NCBI GenBank assembly: GCA_946414315.1
Contig: CAMKNZ010000008.1
Span: forward strand, 1 to 64,000
Direction of reading: 5' to 3'
Length of the DNA stretch: 64,000 bases
DNA from: an uncultured Clostridia bacterium
GTDB taxonomy: Bacteria > Bacillota > Clostridia > Christensenellales > Aristaeellaceae
Made by a program: the position numbers and the translations under genes
Notes under the pieces: generated by a model
Told to the model about the DNA's origin: nothing
The model's database searches: none
The model's input: only the letters and a program-made list of their open reading frames with translations
Shown here: in pieces, positions 1 through 6,341 of the stretch
How positions within the stretch are numbered: the stretch's first letter is position 1
Layout: every line of letters begins with the position of its first letter

Positions 1-52
1 TTGATAGACTCCTCAAATCAGGATAATAGCAGTATATCATAGTACGCTCTAA

Positions 53-415
53 AAAGCAAGAAATTATTTTACCCGATTCCCCAAATATCCGCTGGTGGAT
101 ATGGGCTGGACACGGCCCGACTGCTACACCTACAATAAGGATGTATGGGGATTGGCAACCAAGGCAAGCTGTTGCCTGTTTTGCCCGTTCCATACCAACT
201 ACTTTTACTGGCATGTCCAAGAACATGAGCCGGAATGTTACGCCTGTGCGCTCCTTGTAGATAATCTTGTGGAAACACATCAGGCCCGCCCGCTGCTGAG
301 AAGCAAACTATTCCTATCAAAGTCTCGAAAACGTCTGCGGGATCTGACAGTAGAGGATTGCCAAGACACACAGGCATTTCTATATCGTCAAAGACCAGTG
401 TGGAGCGGATTTTAA
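53..415 (+). pseudogene. PAPS-reductase-like protein, C-terminal remnant
   Basis: The open frame runs from a stop at 50-52 to a stop at 413-415 with no usable start at its beginning; the first start-type codon is GTG at 95. The translation carries a tract around PLVDMGWTRPDC and a cysteine-rich CCLFCPFH segment, then a Lys/Arg-rich end. This resembles the C-terminal part of phosphoadenosine-phosphosulfate-reductase-like proteins carried by clostridial mobile elements. The N-terminal nucleotide-binding domain is missing and no ribosome binding site precedes GTG 95, so I read it as the 3' end of a truncated gene. The family assignment is from memory of the motif and is moderately sure. Confidence 0.5.
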
Positions 416-435
416 TATGCTGCGGAGAATGTTGA

Positions 436-465
436 AAAATGCGTCTCAAGTTGAGACGCATTTTT
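436..465. terminator. Perfect hairpin with T-tract
   Basis: A near-perfect inverted repeat (AAAATGCGTCTCAA against its complement, one central base) ends in a run of five T. It lies just downstream of the PAPS-reductase-like remnant and fits a rho-independent terminator. The flanking A-run would let it work on the other strand too. Confidence 0.75.
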
Positions 466-657
466 ATTTGCGTTAGAGCCTGCTCTATTGCGGCGCTTTT
501 ACTTTTGTCATTGATCCTTTCATGGATTTATCCATCGAAAACATATGGCGAAATAATCTGTGAACCAACCACGATCTTCGTTAGTTTATTGATCGGCCTT
601 GTGGCGGGCCTGGAATCATGGAAGGGTGACGTTGATATAAATAGTAAACGCAAATAA
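439..657 (+). CDS. Possible small two-helix membrane protein
   Basis: This 72-codon frame encodes a basic N-terminus, a hydrophobic stretch (about residues 14-30), a short polar loop and a second hydrophobic stretch (about 44-58), ending in a Lys/Arg-rich tail. That pattern suits a tiny two-span membrane protein. Against it, the only ATG lies inside the stem of the terminator at 436-465, and the nearest purine-rich tract (GGAG) is about 11 bases upstream. No family is recognised. It may be a chance frame in a decayed element. Confidence 0.25.
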   Translation: MRLKLRRIFICVRACSIAALLLLSLILSWIYPSKTYGEIICEPTTIFVSLLIGLVAGLESWKGDVDINSKRK

Positions 658-760
658 GCATTTATGCTTTATTGTGGGCGTCTGCAAATTGTATCCCATC
701 GGGAAATATGCTGGATATACGGATCAGTTAGCTGGATCAACAACGGGAGGAAAATTTAAA

Positions 761-1146
761 ATGACGATCAAAGAGCTGCGTCTGTCCAAAGGCATGACTC
801 AGGAAAAAATGGCGGAGATACTGGGCGTTGACCGTAGCGACCTGGGTAAAATGGAAAACGGAAAGAAACGGATCAGCGGGAAGATCGTTGATAAAATCTG
901 GTATAACTTCGGCGTGGATGTCCATGATACGGAAGAGAATAAGCCGGTAAAGAAAGCCCCCGCCCTGAAGCCGAAGATGAAGCCGAAGATGATTATCCAG
1001 TCCCCATTAGGCGGAAATATCACGCCGGAGGAAATCGAAGCACGCCTGCCGGAGGAACAGAGACCTGTTATATCCGGGTGGACCAGAACCTAATCTGGTG
1101 GGTTCGCTGGGACGGGACAAACGGAGCGGTGGAGATCTGGGATTAA
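761..1146 (+). pseudogene. HTH (XRE) / DUF6465-like protein, frameshifted
   Basis: ATG 761 follows a good ribosome site (GGGAGG) with 10 bases spacing. Residues 1-50 form an XRE/Cro-type helix-turn-helix (MTIKELRLSKGMTQEKMAEI and onward). A Lys/Pro-rich linker and then IIQSPLGGNITPEEI follow, which resembles the start of the C-terminal DUF6465-type domain seen in clostridial element proteins. In frame the protein stops at 1093, but shifting frame near 1060-1068 restores YIRVDQNLIWWVRWDG and GAVEIWD up to a stop at 1144-1146, the expected end of that domain. I infer a one-event frameshift. The domain name is from memory. Confidence 0.55.
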
Positions 1147-1178
1147 ATTGGATTCTGATCTGTAAAGGAGGCAGGCGT

Positions 1179-1652
1179 ATGAATGCACTCGTGGCCTATT
1201 TCTCAGCCAGCGGCATAACTGCCAAAGTGGCAAAGAAACTGGCGGAAGCAATCGGTGCTGAACTGTATGAAATCTGTCCGAAGACACCTTATTCCCGGGT
1301 GGATCTGGACTGGACAAACAAGCAGAGCAGGTCGTCTGTCGAGATGAATGACAAGTCCTGCCGGCCGAAGTTGTTGGATACTGCTGCACCGGTTGCAGCG
1401 GCTGATGTGGTTTTTATTGGCTATCCGGTCTGGTGGTATCGGGAACCGTCCATTATAGATAGTTTCCTGGATGCATATGATTTCACAGGGAAGAAGATTA
1501 TCCTGTTTGCTACATCCGGTGGAAGCGATATCGGCAAAGAGGCTCCAGCCCGGGTTGCTGAGATTTCCGGTGCGGTAGTTCTGCCCGGAAAGCGGTTTGC
1601 CGCCTCGGTCACTAGGGTAGAACTGATGGTCTGGGCAAAAAGTTTGATATAA
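1179..1652 (+). CDS. Flavodoxin family protein
   Basis: A 157-residue flavodoxin-like protein expected to bind FMN and act as a soluble electron carrier or NAD(P)H-dependent oxidoreductase. ATG 1179 is chosen because AAAGGAGG lies 8-15 bases upstream and the protein then begins with the typical MNALVAYFSASGITAKVAKK phosphate-binding loop. The middle holds DVVFIGYPVWWY, which lines the flavin site in this subfamily, followed by ATSGGSDIG; the C-terminus WAKSLI is also typical. The gene is intact although its upstream neighbours are decayed, and it is followed by a hairpin and T-tract. Confidence 0.85.
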   Translation: MNALVAYFSASGITAKVAKKLAEAIGAELYEICPKTPYSRVDLDWTNKQSRSSVEMNDKSCRPKLLDTAAPVAAADVVFIGYPVWWYREPSIIDSFLDAYDFTGKKIILFATSGGSDIGKEAPARVAEISGAVVLPGKRFAASVTRVELMVWAKSLI

Positions 1653-1656
1653 AAAA

Positions 1657-1703
1657 CCACCGGTCGTACATTGGCCGGTGGAGGAAAGAGACCTCTCTTT
1701 TTT
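1657..1703 (+). terminator. Terminator after flavodoxin gene
   Basis: A CCACCGG / CCGGTGG hairpin (1657-1681) is followed by a second short hairpin, AAAGAG-ACCT-CTCTTT (1685-1700), running into T residues. It begins 5 bases after the flavodoxin stop. Confidence 0.6.
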
Positions 1704-1810
1704 GTTGTGAAAACGGCCGATTTTTGATGGCGTGCATAACATTTATTCTTCTTTCTTTTCGTTATTTTTCAACGGTTTCAGGACTTGTCTGTCCGGTTGT
1801 CCGAGGTGCC

Positions 1811-1855
1811 TTGACATCGTGGGGGTCATAGGTTCGAGTCCTACTAATCCCACCA
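1811..1855 (+). pseudogene. tRNA-Val(GAC) 3' fragment with CCA
   Basis: The segment reads as a tRNA from the anticodon loop (TTGACAT, anticodon GAC) through the 3' anticodon stem CGTGG, a variable region, a T-arm with TTCGAGTCC, the acceptor strand TAATCCC and ACCA. The upstream 5' half (expected anticodon stem CCACG, D-arm, acceptor GGGATTA) is absent: GAGGTGCC precedes the loop instead. Integrases commonly recombine within the anticodon or T-arm of tRNA genes, so this looks like a residual attachment half-site. The isoacceptor is inferred from the loop and 3' stem. Confidence 0.6.
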
Positions 1856-1856
1856 A
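1827..1856 (+). repeat. Direct repeat copy 1 (tRNA T-arm and acceptor end)
   Basis: Thirty bases starting CATAGGTTCGAGTCC and ending CCCACCAA recur identically at 2049-2078. Each copy is followed within 2-7 bases by a terminator hairpin. The repeat equals the 3' end of a tRNA gene and is a candidate attachment-site core. Confidence 0.8.
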
Positions 1857-1862
1857 AGTAAG

Positions 1863-1890
1863 AGGGCCTTCCGAAAGGAACGGCCCTTTT
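1863..1890 (+). terminator. Terminator after tRNA fragment 1
   Basis: AGGGCC TTCC GAAA GGAA C GGCCCT forms a stem with a GAAA tetraloop and is followed by T residues. This is the usual layout downstream of a tRNA gene. Confidence 0.75.
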
Positions 1891-1943
1891 GCTTTGGTGG
1901 AATACTGTCAGGTCTGAACCTGTGACACCCGCGATCGTGGGGG

Positions 1944-1991
1944 GATTACCTCTGACGACCGCCAGTGGCGGAAATTTCGTCAGAGGTAATC
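1944..1991. repeat. Long perfect hairpin
   Basis: GATTACCTCTGACGA (1944-1958) is exactly complementary to TCGTCAGAGGTAATC (1977-1991), and inside it CCGCC-AGT-GGCGG (1959-1971) forms a second stem. The 15-base outer arms and inner stem lie between the two tRNA-like repeats and belong to no gene. There is no T-tract, so a plain terminator is unlikely. Confidence 0.7.
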
Positions 1992-2048
1992 TCATGCGAA
2001 ACGGCGAGATCTCCACAGTGTGGAGTCGCACCGATTGAGCATGCGGAA

Positions 2049-2078
2049 CATAGGTTCGAGTCCTACTAATCCCACCAA
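2049..2078 (+). repeat. Direct repeat copy 2 (tRNA T-arm and acceptor end)
   Basis: This is identical to 1827-1856. Upstream, an anticodon-arm-like stretch (ATTGAGCATGCGG) differs from copy 1 and does not form a complete tRNA. The sequence about 76 bases upstream lacks the GGGATTA acceptor strand that would be needed. Confidence 0.75.
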
Positions 2079-2080
2079 TG

Positions 2081-2116
2081 CCCCGAAGTAAGGATTTTCT
2101 GAGCTTCGGGGTTTTT
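2081..2116 (+). terminator. Terminator after tRNA-like repeat 2
   Basis: CCCCGAAG and CTTCGGGG (2104-2111) form an 8-bp stem followed by TTTTT. Confidence 0.8.
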
Positions 2117-2517
2117 CTTTGTATCCGTCTGGAAAGGCGCAATATGCGATTTCAGGCAGTTCTACAACGAATTGTGCAACCATCCGCCCCGTGAATCCTT
2201 TGAAATATAAGGGTTCATGGGACTTTTTTGTGCCAATTTTTGTGCTACTTTTATCCATTAATGCGTTCAATGGCTTCCAGTTGTTTCATGACGTGTTGAT
2301 GGCGAGTTCGGGCATAAATCCTTTCGATCATTAGAAGGTCAGCGACTTGAGCGGAACAGGCATAAACAGTTTTGAAAAGATCCCTGAAAGCGGTTTTGTT
2401 ATATCAGTTTGTCATAAAAGGGGGAAATCCCTGTCATCAGGACATGCATACGAAAAAGTAAGGCGGAAGCTAAAAACAAAATGTTATCGATTACAACAAA
2501 AATGGTGGAAAATCTGC
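2117..2517. other. Intergenic, no gene recognised
   Basis: About 400 AT-richer bases between the tRNA-like repeats and the radical SAM operon. Short open frames exist on both strands, but none has a good ribosome site or a recognisable protein. This may be further element remnant. Confidence 0.5.
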
Positions 2518-2546
2518 TTTACGTTCCGCTGATATGTGGATATAAT
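2518..2546 (+). promoter_or_regulatory. Sigma-A-type promoter of the radical SAM/peptide operon
   Basis: TTTACG and TATAAT are separated by 17 bases. Transcription would start near 2553, leaving about 29 bases to ATG 2582. That argues against the earlier GTG at 2555 as the start. Confidence 0.6.
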
Positions 2547-2581
2547 GTTATCGAGTGAAACGCATGGGAAAGGACACAAGC

Positions 2582-3727
2582 ATGAAAGAGCCCTTGAACG
2601 GTATAGAGTATCTCAATATGCTTGAAAAAGAAAACGGCGGACAGGCTGCCACCCATGCGGACCTGGCTCATTATCTGGACGAAAAAGCCAGAAAAGCCGG
2701 TGTTCCACTCGGAGGCCAGTTTGAACTGACGCCCCTGTGCAACTTCAGCTGCAGGATGTGTTATGTGCACCTGGAAAAGGAACAGCTTGGCAAAGCTTCC
2801 CTCCTGACGACTGAGCAGTGGAAAGATCTGATCTTTCAGGCGTGGAAGGCCGGCATGCTACAAGCCACGTTAACGGGCGGGGAGTGTCTTGCTTATCCTG
2901 GATTTAAAGAGATTTACCTTTACCTGCAGGAACTGGGCTGCAAAGTGGCAGTGCTGACAAACGGGTACATGCTCGATGATGAGATGGCATGCTTTTTTGA
3001 AAAGCATCAGCCTGTGAACATCCAGATTACCCTGTATGGTTGGAATGACGACGTATACGAGCGGGTTACCGGACGGAGGGCGTTCACAACCGTTGCGAAC
3101 AATATCCGCAACCTGATCAACAAAGGCGTTTCGGTTTCCCTTACTTTGACGCCGAACCGTTATCTTGGTGAGGACGCCCTGGAAACATTAAGGGTTGCAT
3201 ACGAACTGTGCGGACATGTGACGATCAACCCCAAACTGACGCTTCCCCGGGAGGAGACCGGAAGGACCGGAATAGGGGATGAAGCTGATCCGGAATTGTA
3301 TGTCAGGCTTTTCCGCCTCAAGGCGGAACTGAACGGACAGCCGGCAGGTGAACCCTTTGAGGGTGAGCTTCCTGAGCCGGGCGGTCCCTGCCGCGAATGT
3401 GCGGAACACGGCATGAAATGCGGCGGCGGACGATCATCGTTCGCAGTTGACTGGAAGGGAAACATGACATTCTGCAATTCATTGGAAGCAGTGAAGTGCA
3501 ACCCCCTTGAGGAAGGATTTCAGAACGCCTGGAAGAAGCTTAATCAGGAAGCTTTGAGATGGCCGATTTCATCAGAGTGCGAGGGCTGCGCATACAGATC
3601 TGTGTGCTTCAGCTGCGCAGCCTATGAGTATCAGTTTGCCGGACCCGGGAAACAGCCGCTGACGGTGTGCGAATGGACAAAATACCTGGTTCGCCACGGT
3701 GTCAAACGCCCCCCGGTCTGTGAATAA
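2582..3727 (+). CDS. Radical SAM/SPASM peptide-modifying enzyme
   Basis: A 381-residue radical SAM enzyme likely to modify the Cys-rich peptide encoded 27 bases downstream. Residues 53-60 (CNFSCRMC) give the CxxxCxxC [4Fe-4S]/SAM site, and TLTGGECL follows as the usual GGE SAM-binding motif. The C-terminal third is a SPASM domain: cysteines near 270, 273, 280, 298, then CEGCAYRSVCFSC (333-345) and a last one near 363, enough for two auxiliary clusters. The N-terminal 45 residues may help bind the leader peptide. ATG 2582 has an AAAGGA site. The linkage formed (thioether, C-C or other) cannot be read from the sequence. Anaerobic sulfatase maturases share the architecture, but no sulfatase is nearby. 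Confidence 0.85.
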   Translation: MKEPLNGIEYLNMLEKENGGQAATHADLAHYLDEKARKAGVPLGGQFELTPLCNFSCRMCYVHLEKEQLGKASLLTTEQWKDLIFQAWKAGMLQATLTGGECLAYPGFKEIYLYLQELGCKVAVLTNGYMLDDEMACFFEKHQPVNIQITLYGWNDDVYERVTGRRAFTTVANNIRNLINKGVSVSLTLTPNRYLGEDALETLRVAYELCGHVTINPKLTLPREETGRTGIGDEADPELYVRLFRLKAELNGQPAGEPFEGELPEPGGPCRECAEHGMKCGGGRSSFAVDWKGNMTFCNSLEAVKCNPLEEGFQNAWKKLNQEALRWPISSECEGCAYRSVCFSCAAYEYQFAGPGKQPLTVCEWTKYLVRHGVKRPPVCE

Positions 3728-3754
3728 ACAACATAACATGAAAGGAGAAACAAT

Positions 3755-3934
3755 ATGAAAAAAGAGTACGAAACTCCCGAAGCCAAGAAGATCGATTTTG
3801 ACTACAGAGAGAATGTTGTCGCTTCCGGTACGGCCAAGCAGGGCGATGACAAATGCAACACCTATACGGATCCGTGCACGGGCGAATCCAAGATGTGCTA
3901 TATGTTCTCCACTTCCCAGTGCTCCTGGGGCTGA
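3755..3934 (+). CDS. Cys-rich precursor peptide (probable RiPP)
   Basis: A 59-residue peptide with an excellent ribosome site (AAAGGAG, 8 bases before ATG). The N-terminal half is charged and leader-like (MKKEYETPEAKKIDFDYREN), followed by VVASG, which resembles leaders of clostridial peptides encoded beside radical SAM enzymes. The C-terminal core, about residues 25-59, contains four cysteines at 34, 41, 48 and 56, spaced 6, 6 and 7 residues apart, among Thr, Ser, Asp, Gly and aromatic residues. It ends QCSWG. It sits 27 bases after the radical SAM gene and just before a strong terminator, so the pair forms a closed operon. The function of the product is unknown: antimicrobial, signal or cofactor are all possible. 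Confidence 0.8.
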   Translation: MKKEYETPEAKKIDFDYRENVVASGTAKQGDDKCNTYTDPCTGESKMCYMFSTSQCSWG

Positions 3935-3951
3935 TCTTCAGCAGGAAGATG

Positions 3952-3990
3952 AAAAGGCCTGGCTGTACAGTTGTACAGCCAGGCCTTTTT
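3952..3990. terminator. Strong bidirectional terminator
   Basis: An 18-bp perfect stem (AAAAGGCCTGGCTGTACA and its complement) with a tight loop has A-runs on one side and T-runs on the other. It ends the peptide operon on the plus strand and the caspase-like gene on the minus strand. Confidence 0.9.
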
Positions 3991-3996
3991 CATATT

Positions 3997-5556
3997 TTAC
4001 TCAACGGAACCGCGCTCAAAGAGTATACAGTCATCCGGGCCGCTCATCTGAACTGCCTGTTCATAATAAGCTCCCTCCTGGAACTCGAAATTGTTAGCCT
4101 CGCAATATGCTCTCCATGCTTCGTTGACCAACTGGTTCATATTGTCAACCTGATTACGGACGCCCTGATACGCTTCCGAAAGACTCAGTTTTCCATCGCT
4201 GTTGCTGTCCCCGGCCATTTCCCCTGAGTAACTGCCAGACGGATAACCGCATCCCATCGTACGGACCAGCGAATAAGTAAAAGCGCTGCCGTGATTGAAT
4301 AACATATTGTAGTTTGAAAGATCGGTTGCCAGATATGCTTCAAGCGCCTGCTGATCCACATAACTGCTTTTGGAAGTTGTTCCGTGTTCGCAGGCCGCCA
4401 GGACAACGTACTTCCCAAGCATTTCACCTGATTTTGTATCATTCAGTGCGGTTTTGCCCCGGAAGGCATTGACAACCGCCCTGGTAAAGTTACTGCCGAC
4501 GGCGGCACCGCCTTTTGTTCCGGACGATTCATCATAAATGGATGATCCGCTGCCGCAGGAATCCAGGATCACGATCACTTTTCCGGGCGTGGCGCTGTCG
4601 ATCGCTGAGCAAAGGGCAGAAGGCAGGACATATCCGGATTGAGCGGCATTTTCATTTCCGCTTCCTTTACCGTCTGTTCCGAACAGCGAGCCCGCGGTGG
4701 CTGATTTTGAATTGTCCCCGTGTCCGCTGTAATAGAACAGACAGACGTCGGTTTCCCTGGCTGCCTGGCTGAACTTATTGCTGACTGCGGAAAGCATCCC
4801 TTCTGCGCTGAGATTGCTTTTTACAGTTACCTGCCAGTTTTGAGACAGCCCGCTGACCGCATTCTGCATGGCATTGATATCTGAATCGATACCGTTCAGC
4901 TTGGACAAATAATCATAATTCCAGTTTCCGATGATCAGCGCAAAGTACCGCGGATAAGCCTGATAGGTCCATCCGTGGTCTTCGCACCATTGGATGGCTA
5001 CGGTGTTTTCCGCACTTCCGATTCCTGTGCCGGAGAGAATATAGGGAAACGCGTCGTCGGCGACGGATTCAATCCCGTCCGGGAAAATCACAGTGTTTGC
5101 GTCCGTATCGGCAAAGAACCATCCGTGGTCTTCGCACCATTGGACGGCTACGGTGTTTTCCGCGTTTCCGATTCCTGTGCCGGTGAGGATACCGGGAAAC
5201 GCGCCGTCGGAGACAGATTCAATCCCGTCCGGGAAAACCACAGTATCCGCGTCTGTGTCGACAAAGAACCATCCGTGTCCTTTGCACCAGGCAACCGCTA
5301 TGCTGTTTTCCAGATTTCCGAATCCCGTGCCGGCCGACTGCCGGTCAAAGGCGTCATCAGCAATGTATTCAATCCCTTCCGGGAAGATCACAGCATCTGC
5401 AGGAATGCCGGCAAATGCTTCCGCTTCGATTTGCTTTAAACCGGCCGGCAATACCAGTGTGCAGTCTTCTTCCTCAGCGCTTGCAACAGCTGACGGAACA
5501 AACAATATACACAGGATCAGAGCAATGAGCAAAACATTTGTTTTCAAATGATCCAT
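3997..5556 (-). CDS. Secreted caspase-like (C14) protein with tandem repeats
   Basis: 519 residues from the ATG at 5556, preceded by GAGGTG; a GTG 12 bases earlier is less likely. An N-terminal signal peptide (hydrophobic, ending near AVASA) indicates export. Residues about 40-200 contain three 50-residue repeats (FPDGIESVSDGAFPGI...NAENTVAVQWCEDHGW) resembling BspA-type leucine-rich repeats, encoded by a 150-base tandem repeat. Residues about 205-400 are a caspase/metacaspase fold: YFALIIGNW strand, histidine in FYYSGHGD (H279) and cysteine in VILDSCGSGS (C334). The final part contains DSNSDGKLSLSEA, which looks like a calcium-binding dockerin or EF-hand-like loop. It is probably a surface or secreted cysteine peptidase; the substrate is unknown. 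Confidence 0.85.
   Translation of the reverse strand: MDHLKTNVLLIALILCILFVPSAVASAEEEDCTLVLPAGLKQIEAEAFAGIPADAVIFPEGIEYIADDAFDRQSAGTGFGNLENSIAVAWCKGHGWFFVDTDADTVVFPDGIESVSDGAFPGILTGTGIGNAENTVAVQWCEDHGWFFADTDANTVIFPDGIESVADDAFPYILSGTGIGSAENTVAIQWCEDHGWTYQAYPRYFALIIGNWNYDYLSKLNGIDSDINAMQNAVSGLSQNWQVTVKSNLSAEGMLSAVSNKFSQAARETDVCLFYYSGHGDNSKSATAGSLFGTDGKGSGNENAAQSGYVLPSALCSAIDSATPGKVIVILDSCGSGSSIYDESSGTKGGAAVGSNFTRAVVNAFRGKTALNDTKSGEMLGKYVVLAACEHGTTSKSSYVDQQALEAYLATDLSNYNMLFNHGSAFTYSLVRTMGCGYPSGSYSGEMAGDSNSDGKLSLSEAYQGVRNQVDNMNQLVNEAWRAYCEANNFEFQEGAYYEQAVQMSGPDDCILFERGSVE
4966..5410 (-). repeat. 150-bp tandem repeats inside the caspase-like gene
   Basis: The block containing ATCCGTGGTC and the following sequence recurs at 4971, 5121 and (diverged) 5271, giving a period of 150 bases or 50 codons. 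The first two units are the most alike, which suggests recent duplication. Confidence 0.8.
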
Positions 5557-5742
5557 TAAGCACCTCACAAAGTGATCCCCGTGTTTGTATTATATCGTTC
5601 TTCCCATTCTACCACATGTCGATCAAACAGTTCAATTCCTACACGGAAAGTAATCATAATGCCGCAATACGCAGTTGCGAAAAATTCATCACCTGTGTCT
5701 TGCCGCTGCCGGCATCTGCTTTTCATTCGGGCAGATTAACGG

Positions 5743-5748
5743 TATAAT
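5743..5748 (+). promoter_or_regulatory. -10 box for the nitroreductase gene
   Basis: TATAAT lies 45 bases before the start codon. The -35 region 17 bases upstream (TTTTCA) matches the consensus only weakly. Confidence 0.4.
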
Positions 5749-5793
5749 AGAGCAAACAGGGACAGACTGAATTATAAACCGGGAGGGAAAACA

Positions 5794-6336
5794 ATGGACG
5801 TATTAAGAGCAATTTCTGACCGCAGGTCCCATCGGGCCTATAAGGCGGACCAGCTTCCGGAAGACGTGCTTTGCGCGATTCTCCGGGCTGGGCTGGAAGC
5901 ACCCAGCGCCCGGAACCATCAGCCGTGGCATTATTCAGTGGTGCAGAACCCGGAACTGATCCAGGCGGTCCATGACGAAGCGGCCGCGGTGATGGGGAAG
6001 GGCGGCAGCCCGCGATTCGCCGATCCGGATTTCCAGATGTTTTACCACGCGCCGACGGTGGTTTTCCTTTTCGGTGAAAAGGAATTCGACTGGACGCAGG
6101 TGGACTGCGGGATCGCGGTGGAGAATATGGCGCTGGCCGCGGAAGGCCTGGGCATCGGCAGCGTGATTCTCGGCCTGCCGAAACCGGCGTTCAAGGGAGA
6201 AAAGGCGGACGAGCTGCGGGCCCGGCTGGGCTGCCCTGAAGGGTATGATTTCGTGATCGCGCTGGCACTGGGCTATGCGACAGACACAAAAGAAGCGCAT
6301 GACCTCCGGGAAGAGAAGATCAGCCGGATCAGGTAA
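5794..6336 (+). CDS. Nitroreductase family protein
   Basis: A 180-residue FMN-dependent oxidoreductase of the nitroreductase fold. Visible features are RRSHRAY at 10-16 (phosphate contacts of FMN), EAPSARNHQPW at 35-45, and NMALAAEGLGIGSVIL at 111-126, the helix and loop closing over the flavin. The length is near the family minimum, typical for clostridial forms. A strong GGGAGG site precedes the ATG. It probably reduces nitro compounds, quinones or flavins with NAD(P)H; the physiological substrate cannot be told. The next gene starts 5 bases downstream and is likely co-transcribed. Confidence 0.9.
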   Translation: MDVLRAISDRRSHRAYKADQLPEDVLCAILRAGLEAPSARNHQPWHYSVVQNPELIQAVHDEAAAVMGKGGSPRFADPDFQMFYHAPTVVFLFGEKEFDWTQVDCGIAVENMALAAEGLGIGSVILGLPKPAFKGEKADELRARLGCPEGYDFVIALALGYATDTKEAHDLREEKISRIR

Positions 6337-6341
6337 AGGAA

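Noticed and set aside
2002-2077. Complete tRNA ending at repeat copy 2
   Set aside because: The 5' acceptor strand, D-arm and paired anticodon stem needed for the TAATCCC acceptor are not found at the right distance.
1762-2142. Minus-strand 126-codon frame across the tRNA-like repeats
   Set aside because: Its repeated SRTRTY segment is simply the complement of the tRNA T-arm repeat, a well-known source of false proteins.
2119-2532. Two plus-strand frames of 71 and 61 codons
   Set aside because: Neither has a ribosome site, and the translations are not protein-like and match no family.
4966-5410. CRISPR-like regular repeats
   Set aside because: The 150-base period is entirely coding and in frame within the caspase-like gene, with no short repeat/spacer pattern.
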